Below are positions 12,801-25,027 of a DNA stretch of 64,000 nucleotides, in pieces. Position numbers and translations under genes: made by a program. The notes beneath the pieces were generated by a model. That model was not told the DNA's origin. It ran no database searches and saw nothing but the letters and a program-made list of their open reading frames with translations. The stretch's first letter is position 1. Each line of letters begins with the position of its first letter. The stretch is from Sordaria brevicollis (Eukaryota; Ascomycota; Sordariomycetes; Sordariales; Sordariaceae), in the NCBI GenBank assembly GCA_033439795.1, contig JAUTDP010000019.1, positions 124,001 to 188,000 on the forward strand, written 5' to 3'.

Positions 12801-14200
12801 GTGAAAAATTTTCTTATTGCTTCTTAAATTCCTATTTCTATTTTTATTCTTAACCTTCCTTTATTTATATATTTATTTATTCCTTTTTATTCTATTTGAT
12901 CTTATTTATTGGATATTTATCCTTCCCTTGTTAATTATTTACGTATATTAATTAAATAGGATTTCTTTTCTTTTATATATTAATTAGATAGAACCTTTTT
13001 TTTATTATTTCTTATTTTTATAAGACGAAAATGCGGCCCTATATATTACCGTTCGCTTTTTTTTCTATTTGCGATAAACGTTATAACGAACGCTTTTAAT
13101 TTTAATATATTAAATTAATTATTATATTATAGTTAATTTTAAACTAATTACCTATTAAACTGATTAATTATAAGGACGCTATAATTATTTAAACCCTATT
13201 TTTAATATTAGCCAAAATTCTTAATTTTAAACGTTAGAAGGTTATATTATTTATTAAATTATTAAATTTTAAACCGAAAATAAAGTAATTTAAAGTAATT
13301 TAAGAAATAAAAGGCGATTATACCCTTTTTTAATTTGATTTTAAAGAATATTAACCGGACTATTCTAATTATGGCCTAATAATTAACGGGTTCGACGTAA
13401 TTAATTTTATAATTAATTTCGAAAAAGCCGTCGATAACGTTATTAGTAAATTAGTAGTTTCGAAGGCGATTATACCCTATTTTAATTTAATTTAGAAGAA
13501 TATTAACCCGATTATTTTATAGTATATATAGCCGCCGAATTTATTTTTTAGAAATTAATTAACTTTTATATTATTAAATTAAAACTATCGGGTTTATTAT
13601 TGCGGAAGAGTTGTAAGCTATCGGTCGAATATATTAATTCGGTTAGAGAATTGTAAATTATTAATCGAATATATCGATTTAGTTAAAAGAATTAGTCTTT
13701 TACCGGTTTATTACCGCGGGAAAATTATAAATTATTGGTTGAATATATCGATTCGGCTAGTTTTATTTCCTAATATATAAGAAGTTCTTTTAATTATAAA
13801 TAAATTTTTTTCCCGAAGTTTTATTTTTTAATATATAATAAAGTAATTATTTATTATATTTATAGAGTGGGTAATTTAACGATTAGTACGCTTTAATTAA
13901 ATAACGAATCGGCGGACGGATATTATTAGCGAAAGATAAAATTACTTCGAAGCCTTTTAGTATTAAGGTTAATATTAAAGCCCTAAGAAAATTAGAACCC
14001 TTAAAGAGGGCCGTTTAATTATAAATAAATTTATAGAAGTTATAGCGTTAATTTTAATTACTATTAATAAGGACCGTTAATTATCCGAAGGGGATATTGT
14101 TTTAATTTTTAAGGGTTAAAATTCGCTTTAAGAATTAAACGAATTGTATTATTTTTTATAGGTAAAGGAATAATATTTATTATAAAGTTATACTGAAGCT
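12801..14200. other. Unassigned RIP-degraded stretch
   Basis: No domain recognised. At ~13900-14260 one + frame has a helical, Glu/Leu-rich character (ELNELYYFL, TEALRKLEIFRIALYNYLREVLF), possibly a coiled-coil gag-like remnant. ATCGATTCGG/TTATTGGTTGAATATAT-like strings recur at about 13610-13760. Confidence 0.35.
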
Positions 14201-15350
14201 TTAAGGAAGTTAGAGATTTTTAGAATAGCGTTGTATAATTATTTAAGGGAGGTATTATTTTAATGAGGAAAGTAGAGGATATTACGTAATATTCGGGATT
14301 GTAAATAGTACGTGGGATAGGTTTATTATAATTATATACGTATTTCGAATTATTTATATATCCTATTATATATTATATAATTCTATTAACTTTAATAGTA
14401 TTTTATTACCGTTATCTTATTAATTAATATTATAGTACCTCTTTTTATACTTTATTTAATCCAATTTATAATAATCTATAATATTATATATTAGTCTTTA
14501 TTTCGATTTATTTTTCGTATCGTTTCTTTACTTCTTCTACTATACGGTTTATTTTTGTAATTTTATATTCCTCCTCTCCTTAAGCGTAGGATAAATTTTA
14601 TATATACGTTTATTAACCGTTAGTATTATTTTCTACGTTTTTTAAATATATATAATTTATTTTTTTATAATAACGATATAAATGTATTATATACCTATTT
14701 AAGCGGTATAAGTCTAATTAGTCGTAAACGTAGTCGTCGTTATCGCTTAAATATATTAGGTATAAATAATATTTTATAGGCTTGAACGGGTATTTATTTA
14801 TAATATTTATTTAATTTTTATTTAAACGCTAACGCTTATATATTATTATATCGTAGTATTCCTCCTCTTCTAATAATATATTTTAAATATATATATCGAA
14901 TTCGTTAAGTTCGTCGTTATTAACTTCTTTATAATCGGCCTCTTTATTATTATTCTTATAATCGATTTTATTATTATCCTTTTAAATAATATCGAGCTCG
15001 GGTTCGGTAGTATCCTCTTATTTTTCATTTCGGGTTCGTCTTTCTCTTAATTAATATCGAGGTTTTCGAGGTTGACGATTTCTTTATTATTAGGGTCGAT
15101 ACCTTCTCTTTTATTATACGTAATAGTTAGGATATGGTTATTTATATTTATAATATTTATATTAAGTATAATAATAATATTAAGAATATTGGGAATAATA
15201 GGGATGGGAATGCGGATAGGTAGGTTGGTTTTATATATTAAAATTTTTAACGTTCGTTTTTTTATAAGCGGCTTCGGGTTTATAATTATAACGCCGTTTA
15301 TTATTTATTTCTATACCTATTATTAGTATTTACTTTTAAATTTCGTCCTA
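14200..15350 (-). pseudogene. Unidentified acidic coding remnant
   Basis: On the - strand several stretches keep coding character despite RIP stops: KREGIDPNNKEIVNLENLD, then ADYKEVNNDELNEFD, LLEEEEYYD, YLSDNDDYVYD, and EEEYKITKINRIVEEVKKRYEK. It is acidic and Tyr/Asn-rich, the Asn likely from Asp by RIP. I do not recognise the family. The open + stretch at 15072-15326 is its antisense shadow. It lies between the Helitron gene and the + remnant at 15880-16715 and may belong to another element in the block. Confidence 0.4.
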
Positions 15351-15879
15351 ATTATTACCCTACTAACTACGCCCAATTTAATATTTAATCTATTATTTAA
15401 TAAATATTTTTTATAATTATTTATTTACTATTATTCGTATTTAATTGCGTAGTTTCGTATTTATTTGCCCGAAATCGCGTATTTACCGTCGAATTATATT
15501 TTATTTACTTTTATAAATATTTAACTTTTTTTTTCCTTTTTTTTTCTTTAAATTAAATAATATATTCTTACGTAAATTATTAATAAGGAAGGCGGCGCTA
15601 TTAATTATTTTATATTAATTATATATATATAATTTTATAATATTTTTTAAATTTATATTTCTTAAAACCTTTTTTAAAAAGGGTTTTATCGCTATTATTA
15701 CTATCGTTAACACCCTTAATACGTTTACTACCCCTTTTAGCCATTTTAAGCCGCCCCTTAATACTTTTTTACTGTTGTATATAATTAAAAGGAAGCGGGT
15801 AAATATTTTTAATATTTTAATTCTTCTTATATATTAATTATTTCATATATAATTAGGACGATAATAATAATAATAATAA

Positions 15880-16715
15880 TAACGACGATACCCTTAAATT
15901 ATAGGGTAAATTATATTAAAATTTATACTTCTATTGTATGTATAATGGTTATTTTTGCGTAGAGAGTACTAAGTCGGCTATTAAGTACTATTATTATATC
16001 GTAGTTAAGTAATTATATTAACCTCTTCGATAAAAAATTATCGATATTTACCGCCGTTTCTAAAGAAAGGGCGACGATAATAATACCCGCGTATATTATA
16101 ATAATATTATAGATATTATCGGCCTTCTTAAAGCTTTAGAGAAGAATAAGGTTATTTTTAAATTAATATTTAATTATATTTTATTTTATATATTATATAT
16201 ATTTATTAATATTATTTTATTAGGAGGTCCTTTAAATATTTATTTAGTACCGAATTATCTATTTTTACCGATAATAATAATAAAAAGAAGAAAATACGCT
16301 TTAATTCCTTAGAATTTGAAATTTTCGGCGCCTTCCTTCCTTTTGTCCAACCTTCCTCTTTTAGTTAACCTTTTTCCGGCCGCTGTACCTTCCGTCTTTT
16401 GGGTATTTTTATCCCCGCTACTACCCCTACCGCCCTTACTACCCTTATCCCGCCGGCCGACTTTATTTTTATAGCCGAATATTAAATTTTAGTAAAATAA
16501 TTCGATAATTTAGCTAAGCGGTTATTTATAGTAGAGAGTAAGGTTGCGGTATTTTTTACGCCGAAATAGTAAAAAGAAAAGGAAAAGGAGAAAGAGAAGG
16601 AGAAAGATAAAGAGAAAAAGAAGGAGAATAATAAGATAATATTTATAGTAATACTTCGTATTGAATTTAATTACGATTTCGGAAATTTTATAGAGGATTA
16701 GGATAATAATTAAAT
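15880..16715 (+). pseudogene. Unidentified coding remnant with Lys/Glu-rich tail
   Basis: The + strand reads NIIDIIGLLKALEKNKV (~16105-16160), a Pro/Ala/Thr-rich stretch (PATTPTALTTLIPPADF, ~16415-16470), FDNLAKRLFIVESKVAVFF, then KEKEKEKEKEKDKEKKKE (16573-16625) and an end near ...IED.DNN. Stops sit at likely Gln codons. The Lys/Glu run would form a long charged helix. No family recognised. 15351-15879, just upstream, shows nothing further that I can assign. Confidence 0.4.
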
Positions 16716-16789
16716 ATAATAGCTATTTTATTTGAATATATATTTATATTTATAATACCCCTATTTTAATTACTTTTTTTTCGTTTTAT

Positions 16790-17110
16790 TAATATTATAA
16801 TTTTCTTTCTTTCTTTATAAATAATATTATTATTAATAATATATATAATACTATTCGATTTTAATTATTATAATTTTTAATATTATTATTATTATTACGA
16901 CTTTCTTTTACGACTTTTACAAATTTTACTACCTTTAATATTATTACCGTTATTATTACTTTCGATATTATTAATTTTATTATTTTTATTAATTTTATTA
17001 ATTTTATTATTTTTATTACTAATTTTATTAATTTTATTACTTTTAATACTTTTATTATTTTTAATATTATTACCGCTATTATTATTATTACTATTATCTT
17101 TAACCTATAT
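16790..17110. repeat. Degenerate (TTA/ATT)n low-complexity tract
   Basis: Runs of ATTTTATTAATTTTATTATTT-like triplets. On the - strand they read Asn/Lys/Ser-rich triplet repeats and could be the remains of an Asp-rich coding repeat. 17111-17700 beyond it holds a GGACCCGGATT-like stretch (17220-17325) and a short GACC/GATT tandem (17380-17405), but no gene. Confidence 0.6.
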
Positions 17111-17712
17111 ATCCCTTTATAAAATATATTTAAAAATTATTTATTATTAATATAGGAGGTAACCTAATTATAATAATTCCGTAATTTAAGTAGGGGGGAT
17201 TATACTTTTATTTACTATATTGGTTCCGGATCGGCTTTTATTTTTAGACGATTCGGACCCCCGGATTCGATTTTCGGACCTTTAAACCCGGACCCTTCGC
17301 CTCCTTGGACCCGGATTAAAAACCTTACTCTTAATATAAATTGAATTTATATTATTAATTTAATTATAATAATCCGACCGACCGATTGACCGACCGACCG
17401 ATTGAAATAAAATAAGATTTAAAATACCATACCTAATAAGAAATTGCGAAAGGAAGGATTAGAGGATATAAAAAAAAAAACTATTTATAAAGTTTTATAG
17501 TATTAATATATAATACTATTTACGAAAAGTAATTTATAATATTAATAAGGCGTGAAATTAAAATATAAATAAGTACAGGCTATCCTTCGGGTATTATTAA
17601 CGGAGAGTTTAAATATACGATTCTTTATAAAATATTAGGGCGGGGCTTATATTATAAAATTTGAATTCCTCTTTTTTTTTTGAAAAAAAATTTAAAAAAA
17701 AAAATAAGATAG

Positions 17713-17985
17713 AAATAACTTCGTGATAATTTAACTTAGTAAAAAAATTCTGAAAAAAATTTAAAATAGATAATAATTTTGTAATAATTTAATTTAGTGA
17801 AAAAATTCTGAAAAAAATCTAAGATAGATAATAATTTCGTAATAATTTAATTTAGTGAAAAAATTCTTGAAAAAATCTAAAATAGATAATAATTTTGTAA
17901 TAGTTTAATTTAGTAAAATAAATTTTGAAAAAATCTAAGATAAAAACAAATTTGTAATAATTTAATTTAGTAAAAATAAAATTAA
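17713..17985. repeat. 58-bp tandem repeat, about 4.5 copies
   Basis: The unit is AATAATTTTGTAATAATTTA, then ATTTAGTGAAAAAATTCTGA, then AAAAAATCTAAGATAGAT. Successive copies start at about 17715, 17772, 17830, 17888 and 17946 and diverge toward both ends. It lies just left of the GC-rich hairpin patch. Confidence 0.85.
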
Positions 17986-18024
17986 AAAAAAAAAATAAAG
18001 TAAATAAAATACTTTAAATTTCGG

Positions 18025-18165
18025 CAACCTAAGGTATATTTCTAGACCTATATTGAAGCTACGCTTCAAGTAGATTTCTGCCCCTTGCCCTACTAGTGTA
18101 AAATTTGCCGCAGGCAAATTTTGCGGGGGTACGGGGGCGGCAGCCCTCGTAAAGCTATATAAATC
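18025..18165. other. RIP-free GC-rich hairpin patch
   Basis: Holds TTGAAGC-TAC-GCTTCAA (7-bp stem, 3-nt loop), then AAAATTTGCC-GCA-GGCAAATTTT (10-bp perfect stem, 3-nt loop), then TGCGGGGGTACGGGGGCGGCA. CpA and TpG are common here, unlike on either side. It marks the right end of the block inserted into C. It could be the terminus of a mobile element, but I cannot name one. Confidence 0.7.
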
Positions 18166-18179
18166 GAAATTTTTAATAT

Positions 18180-21100
18180 TTTACCCGCTTATAAAAAGAA
18201 GAAATTTAAGGGTTTTTAGACTTAATATACTTTAAATAAAATTATAAACCCCGTATTTTTATTTAATTAAATTAATTATATTTTTAAGGCCTACTATTTA
18301 TATAACGTTATATTAATACGTTTCTATACTATATATTAATATAATAAGTAATATTTTTTTACTTTCCTTACGGAATAGGAGGATAAATTATTTAAAATTA
18401 GAGGGGTTTTATAGAATAACGAATTTAAATTGGGTATATTCTATAACGCCTTTAATTAAAAATTCCTAAACGTAATTTTTATTATCGAATTTCCTAATAA
18501 TTATAATAATTATATTGAAATATTATAATCCTAAGTTATTAAATACGAATATACCGAAGCTTTTAAACCCTTTAAATAAATGAATTATTAATAAGGAAAG
18601 AAGATTTAAGAGAATATTAACTGCTATTAAACGTTTAGGATCTTTTAATAAATTAACGTCCTGTAGCTTACTTCGAATTTTTAATTTATAACTTTTATAA
18701 ATTCTACCGAATTAGGAACTTATGACGCCGACGGCGATATAAATATATTTATAGGGAGAATTTCTTCGGGATTTATTCGGGGTAGAAGAAGAGGTTATAA
18801 AAGTAAAGGGAACGGTTAAATTTAATATAGAATGAAATAAATTTTTAATAAAGAATATTAAAAGCGTAAAGAAAATAGTCTTTATATAAAATATAACGCC
18901 GGAAAATATTATATTATTAAGTACTTTTATTTATTAATCGAGAACCCGAATAAGAAAATCGGTATTAATATTACGGCCCTAACCCTACCGATATTAAAAA
19001 ACGAAGACGAATTTACGTTTATTATAGAAAATTAAGGAAAAGAATAATTCTAATATATAATTGGGTATTAAAATCCTTAAAAATATTGAATAAAAAAGTA
19101 GAAGATTTTAAAGTAAAAAATAACATAGAAATTGAATTTATTTTAATTCTATTTATTATTAATAATTATAATTTAATTTACGCCTTCGTTAATGAAGGAT
19201 ATTAATATTATATTATAATTAGTAAAAAGGTTATATAGGATTTAAAAATCCCTATAATCTTTATCTTAGAGTATAAAGTAAAAGGAACCTTTATAATAAT
19301 AAAAGGAACCGCTATTTATAATATAATATAAATAATTATAGAAGTAAATAACTACGTAAAATTAACCGTAATTTATATAATTTTAAAGTTAGAATACCCT
19401 ATTATATTAAATAAATTATAATTAATTACGTATAGGGCCTATTCTATCCTTTATAAAAAATATTTATATATAAGAATAATAAATAATTAAATTCTTTATA
19501 TTAGAAGGGAAAAGAAGGAAAATATTCTTTTTATTAAGGAAATTAAGTTTATAATTTATATCTTTATTATTATATTCGTAGGGATAATAAATCGAAACCG
19601 TAAAAAGTATAAACGTATAGTAATTAAAAATTATATTTTTATAATTAATTTATACAATATCGAAAAAGCCCTAATATTAAAAAAAGTTTATATAAAAATA
19701 AAATTAAGAAAGAAAATCCCCTAATAATATTATTATTTCTTACTTTTATTTATAAAAGTAGAAGCCGATAAATTCAACCCTTTTAAACCGGGTATCGATT
19801 ATATTATTAATTTTAAAAAAGGTTTAAACGGTTAGGATTTGTTAATCCCCTTTAAACTTATTTATAATATATTAAGAGAAGAATTATTAATTTTAAAAAA
19901 AACGTTAAAAGATTTTATAAATAAAGGATATATCCGCGCGAATAATTTAAAAGTTATTACCCTAATCCTATTTATTAAAAAACCGGGAAATAATTTACAA
20001 TTTTATTATAATTACCGAACGTTTAATATTATTATACAATTAAATTATTACCCTTTACCCTTAATTTAAAATATTTTTAGAATTTTTAAAAATATAAGGT
20101 AATATATTAAAGTAAATATAATATAAACCTTTTATAAAATATATATAACCGTAAAAAAGGAATAGAAGATAATATTCCGAATATAGTACAGGTTCTTCGA
20201 ATAATTAATAATCCCTTTTAAATTTTTTAAGGCCTTAATATTATTTTAACGGTATATTAATTTTATTTTAAAAGATTTTTTAAACGAATTTTATTCGGTA
20301 TATATAAATAATATACTTATTTATTTATTAGGAATTAAAAAAAATTATAAAAAAAAGGTTAAAAAGGTATTAAAAAGATTAACTCTATATAGTTTATACT
20401 TTAATCTTAATAAATGCGAATTTATAGTTACGAAAGTTAAATATTTAGGGTTTATTATCTACGTAGGCGTAAATATATAGGCGGATTAAAATAAGATTAA
20501 AATAATTTTAGAATAGTTTTTACCTACGTTATAAAAAAGAATATATAATTTTTTAAATTTCGTAAACTATTACCGGATATTTATCCTATAATTTTCGAAA
20601 GTAATTACGCTTTTAATAATTTTTATAAAAAAAAGAGTAATTTTCGAATAAATTAAAGAATATAAATCTATATTCTAATTATTAAAAACTCTATTTATAA
20701 AAACCCTTATACTTATAGAATTTAACCCTAAAAAAACTATTTATTTAAAAATAAATTATAATAATTATATTTTCGGAAGAGTAATTATATAAAATTAGGA
20801 GAACAATATATATAAAATTATTAATTTCTATTTTCGTAAATTAATACTAATAGAATAAAATTACCCAATTTATAATAAAGAAATATTAATAATTATTTCT
20901 TATTTAAAAGAATAATTTATAAAATTCTATAATTATAAAGAATTTACTATTTTAATAAATTATAAGAATTTAAAATACTTTATAGAAAGATAGCGGTTAT
21001 TTAAATAATAAACCTACTAAATAGAATACCTCTTATATTTTAATTTTAATATCGTTTATAAATTAAATAAGGATATTATAATTTTAAACGCCTTATTACG

Positions 21101-22900
21101 CCGAAATTAAAATAAACTTATAAGAAAGGACTTAGAAATTAAAAATATATAATTTATTCTAGAGTTTATACTTCGGAAATACGTACGAATCTCCGCCTCT
21201 TCTATGACTTTAAAATTAGCGAAGGGAATATAAATCTTTAAAAATCTAAATTTATAATAATTTTAAAACTAAGTAATTTAGAAAGATACTACGTACTAAG
21301 TAATATTAAAAATAATTAGGGAAAATGCCCGTTCTTTCGAATTAATTTTATAATTTAAAATATAAATCGCCGAATATATTATAAATAATTAAAGTCGGCT
21401 AAAATATAAAAATAAATTTTAAATTCCGGGAATTCCTATAATTATAGAAATAATTATATTAATAATAATAAAAAGGGAATATTAATTTAACGCTTTACGT
21501 ATTACTTTAATCCAACGTATATATAAAATTCCTACCCTTAATTACTTAGGAAAAAAAGGAATAATTTATATACTTATAAAAGAATATTATTAACCTTTAT
21601 TAAACCTTTAAATTCGGCGGTTTTTACGCAATTATTATATATATAATTTAATAAAAGTTTAGAGAAATATAAAACGAAGGTTCTTTTAATTATTATTACC
21701 CTTAAAGCGCTAATACTGAAATTTATAATTGAATTTTATTACTAATTTCCCTAATTCTAAGGGTAATATTTATTTATTAATTTATAAAGATTAATTAACG
21801 AAGGGAATAATTTTAGAACTTATACCCTCTATAAATATAAATCTATACGTAGAACGCTTCCTTTCTTACTTTATCCGCTACTATAATTAACTACGTATTA
21901 TTATTAATAATAAAAGTATTAATTAAATAGGTAAATTCTAAAAACGTTTTTATAAATTAATAAATATAAAATAATTCCTTAATATTATTTACTATTTATA
22001 AATAAATAGGGGTTTAAAAAGAATAAATTAAAAGGTTTATACCTTCCTTAAAATATATATTAATTATTTATAAAATAATTAAAATTATTAAACCCCTATA
22101 ATATAATTCGCTATTAATAATAAAATTAATATTTCGATTAGTATAAGCCTATTTTTCGCCTCCTATAGCTATAAAATTAGCTTTATAATTCCTACGGTAA
22201 ATAATTCTATACTTTTATTTATAATATTTATTCTAAAAAAGAAGGTTTACGAATTCGTCGAAAAGTTATAATAAATTTCGGATTTATATTAAATTATTAT
22301 AACTACCGTTATATAATAATAAAAGAAATTCGTTAATTAATCGAAATACTCTATTGAAAGATTCTAAATTGGAAATAAAGTCTAATTCAATTTTAAAAAC
22401 TTTAATTTTAAACATTTAAAAAAGAAATTCGATATAATTTATATAAAATATACTATATTAAAAATACTTTCCCCCTATATAATAAAATTTAAAGGGTTCC
22501 TTACAGGTATTTATAACATTTTCTACGTAAACCTATTATATAGAATTATAAAAGACCTTCTTCCAGGATAAATTATATTTAATTTATAACTTTTAATAAT
22601 AATCGTAAAAAGAAAAAAGGAATAGGAAGTAGAAAAGATCTTCTATATAAATAATTTTATAAACCTTAATAGTATAATTATAAGAAATATTTTCGTAAAA
22701 TAAAAGGGATTTAAAAATATTATATAAGAACCCTGAAAAAACTTTTTAGAAATTATAATATTAAACGAATTCGAAAAGTAATACGGATTTATAAATATAA
22801 ATATAGGACCTTTAGAAAAATAGTAGAACAGGAGGTAAATTCGCTCGGGAGCGAAATAACGTTAACGTAATTAAAGGCTAAAAAATTTATTTTAAAAGGG
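18180..22900 (+). pseudogene. C gag-pol: gag C-terminus, protease, RT, RNase H, integrase, chromodomain
   Basis: Retropepsin region near 19180-19450 (ISKKVIQDLKIP; LEYPIILNKL). RT from ~19790: open stretch 19839-20069 has INKGYIRANNLKVITLILFI and the QFYYNYRTFN box; YINN (YIDD) at 20301-20312; then LNKCEF..TKVKYLGFII. The RNase H/connection region reads NYYRIFI and YPIYNKEIL. Integrase covers ~21150-22450. A chromodomain near 22620-22780 shows EVEKI and KGFKN. After the stop come AAAAGGGAGG and the next interval. This is C's own coding region resumed after the insertion. Stops are throughout at Gln/Trp codons, so it is inactive. Confidence 0.8.
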
Positions 22901-22909
22901 AGGATAATA

Positions 22910-24560
22910 AGGGCTAACTTATTATAAAAAGGTTTTTAATTATATAAAAAAAAAAGAAAACGATAAAAAAAAAATTTAAACTATAATATTATTTATTTTT
23001 TTATTTATACCCTTTTTTTCTCCTTTTATTAAATTTATTTTATTTTTAATAATTAAAGGGGTTGTAAAACCGAAAACCGAATACGTAAAAATAAAGGCGG
23101 GGGTTAGGGTATTAAAAAGATTATAATCGAAAGAAAAAATTAAGGGTAAAACGCCGGAAATAAAAAAAGGAAAGGTAATAATTTCTATAAATTCGGCTTC
23201 GACGGATTTAGCGGCGGTAATTTTAACGTAAGAATATATATTACGGGTATAAAGACGGGAAGGGGTTATAAATTTTTATTTTTTAACCGGAAGTTAGGGA
23301 ATATCTTCTTCCTCCTCGATAAAAAGGGAGCGGGCGGCTATAGTAGGAAGGAAATAAGTAAAAAAACCTCCTAACGATTTATTAATATTAATAACGATTT
23401 ATTATTATTATAATTTAATAACATCTTTAATAAAAATTTAGGCCTATAAAAAGGTTAATTCTTAACGGAAGATATTTATTTCGGTAATAGAAATAATAAT
23501 TATAATAATAATAAAAGTTAGAGTAAGGGTTATAGCGAATAAAACGGTAAAAGTAAAAACGGTTATAAAAATAAGCGAATTAGAGAAAAAAGATTCGAAG
23601 GAGCCGGTAAAAAAGTAATTAAAAATTATAAATTTTAGAACGTATTTTATAAATTCGTTTACCGAAATTATTTAATTACAAATTTAAACGGCTTCGTTAA
23701 TATTAATAGAATTTAAATATTTAATTACTTATTAAACGATATAAATAGCCTAAATTATAATAAAAATAAATTAGTAAATTTTACCCAATTTAATCGTATA
23801 AATAGCGTATTTTTTATTATTTTTAAAATTAGTATTTTAATAATAATAACCGTAAGAAAAGTAAATTTAATATTAATTTTCGTTAGATTTATATTTAATA
23901 AAGGCCGTTATAATTTTATTCTTCGTTTATTTTACTTTATTACGAAATAAAAGTAGGATATTACGTAAAATTACTATTATATTAATTTTCTTACCCTTTT
24001 TAAATATAAAAGGGTTAGGGTTATCGGAATTAAACCCTTCCTTATTTTCCTCTAAATTAATAAAAATATAGATAGAAATTTAAATTAGGTTTAAAATTAT
24101 AATAGGGGTCGAAATTTAAAGCGGTAGGGTTACGAAAAAAGGGTTATTAATATATTAGCCAACGGAATAAAAATAAAAGTAAATGATTAGAGCCGACCCG
24201 AAGGGAAAAGGAGATAAAGCCGCTATAAGAATTAAAAATATAATTAGAACCGGGGTAAAAAGAATTTTAAATACGGTTTAATAATATTAAGGAGTAATAT
24301 ATTATTATTATTATTATTAGAAAGTAAATTAATAATAGTATTAAAATTATTATTATAGGGTAATAAATATATTAAAAGTACGTATTATTTTTAATTATTC
24401 GGGGGTAAATTTAAAAAAATCTATAGTAAAGGAATTTATATTTATAATTAATAAAAATTTAAATAATTATAGTAAAGAAGAAAGTTTATTAGGAGGATTT
24501 AAATTCGTATTAGAAGAAGAAAAAGGGAAGAGAAAGAGAGAAAAAAAGGAGGGGAAATAA
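22910..24560 (-). pseudogene. C: probable antisense ORF remnant between pol and 3' LTR
   Basis: The interval matches in position and length (~1.9 kb with leader) the antisense-ORF interval of A and B. On the - strand a pyrimidine-rich tract (24511-24555) lies downstream of a TATA-like TTTTATAAGA (~24565-24575). Coding-like strings then follow (ILRNILLLFRNK, YAIYTIKLGKIY, YLNSININEAV). A + frame here is also tolerable (Ser/Thr-rich after restoring Gln), so strand is not certain and I could not align it to A. Function unknown. Confidence 0.4.
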
Positions 24561-24759
24561 AAAATCTTATAAAAAGGATAGGTTTGCGACGGGAAAAGGG
24601 TTTATAAGCGGTTAATTAGCGTACGGGTTAGTTAATTATATATAAGCGATTAATTACGTAAAATAGGACGAAAATACGGGCACGTAATTAAATTGGAAGA
24701 TTAAATTCTAGAAAGCGCTTATAAATAATAACTAAATAGCGATTATTATTATAATAATT

Positions 24760-24776
24760 AGAAGGAGAAGAGGGGG
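24760..24776 (+). promoter_or_regulatory. Polypurine tract of element C
   Basis: AGAAGGAGAAGAGGGGG directly before the 3' LTR, separated only by TTAA; it would prime plus-strand synthesis. A and B have the similar AGGAGAAGGGGGGGG in the same place. Confidence 0.75.
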
Positions 24777-24780
24777 TTAA

Positions 24781-25027
24781 TATTATAGGGCTATTGCCCG
24801 GGAAATTATATTAAGCTCTACAACTTAATTAACTCCCTATGGCTATCCCTATAATTCGGGCGGTATGTACTAACCTTATAGAGTTATTTACGTATTTATA
24901 GCCCCCTTTAAAAGGATAGAGTTTGCGACCCCGCTTTGCGGTACGGCTTTTCCCCCTTTTCTCTTCGTAGAACCTTATCAATTTATTAGGCCCAATATCT
25001 GTGCCATATTCTATTATCCCCCTTACA
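24781..25027 (+). repeat. 3' LTR of element C
   Basis: 247 bp, gap-free match to 3973-4219, ends CCCCCTTACA. Here the inner (left) end is RIP-converted (TATTATAGGG for TGTTATGGGG) while the outer right end keeps CTGTGCC and TTACA. TSD TATAT follows at 25028-25032. Confidence 0.9.

Larger units (their letters stand above)
3973..25027 (+). mobile_element. Ty3/Gypsy retrotransposon C, inserted in D pol, with a 13-kb internal insertion
   Basis: Bounded by 247-bp direct LTRs (3973-4219, 24781-25027) and the TSD TATAT. On the + strand it reads gag start (~4260-4745), a long interruption (~4750-18150), then gag, protease, RT, RNase H, integrase and chromodomain (~18180-22900), a non-pol interval, PPT and 3' LTR. 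Removing one TSD copy joins the D reverse transcriptase frame. LTR termini and the bases just inside the 5' LTR are related to those of A and B, making C a sister subfamily. Confidence 0.85.

Noticed and set aside
15072..15326. 84-codon hydrophobic + ORF, looks like a membrane protein
   Set aside because: Hydrophobicity comes from AT-rich codons; the - strand reads a better, acidic coding remnant here.
16790..17110. Possible CRISPR-like or regular repeat array
   Set aside because: Triplet low complexity with no fixed unit or spacers; the genome is eukaryotic.
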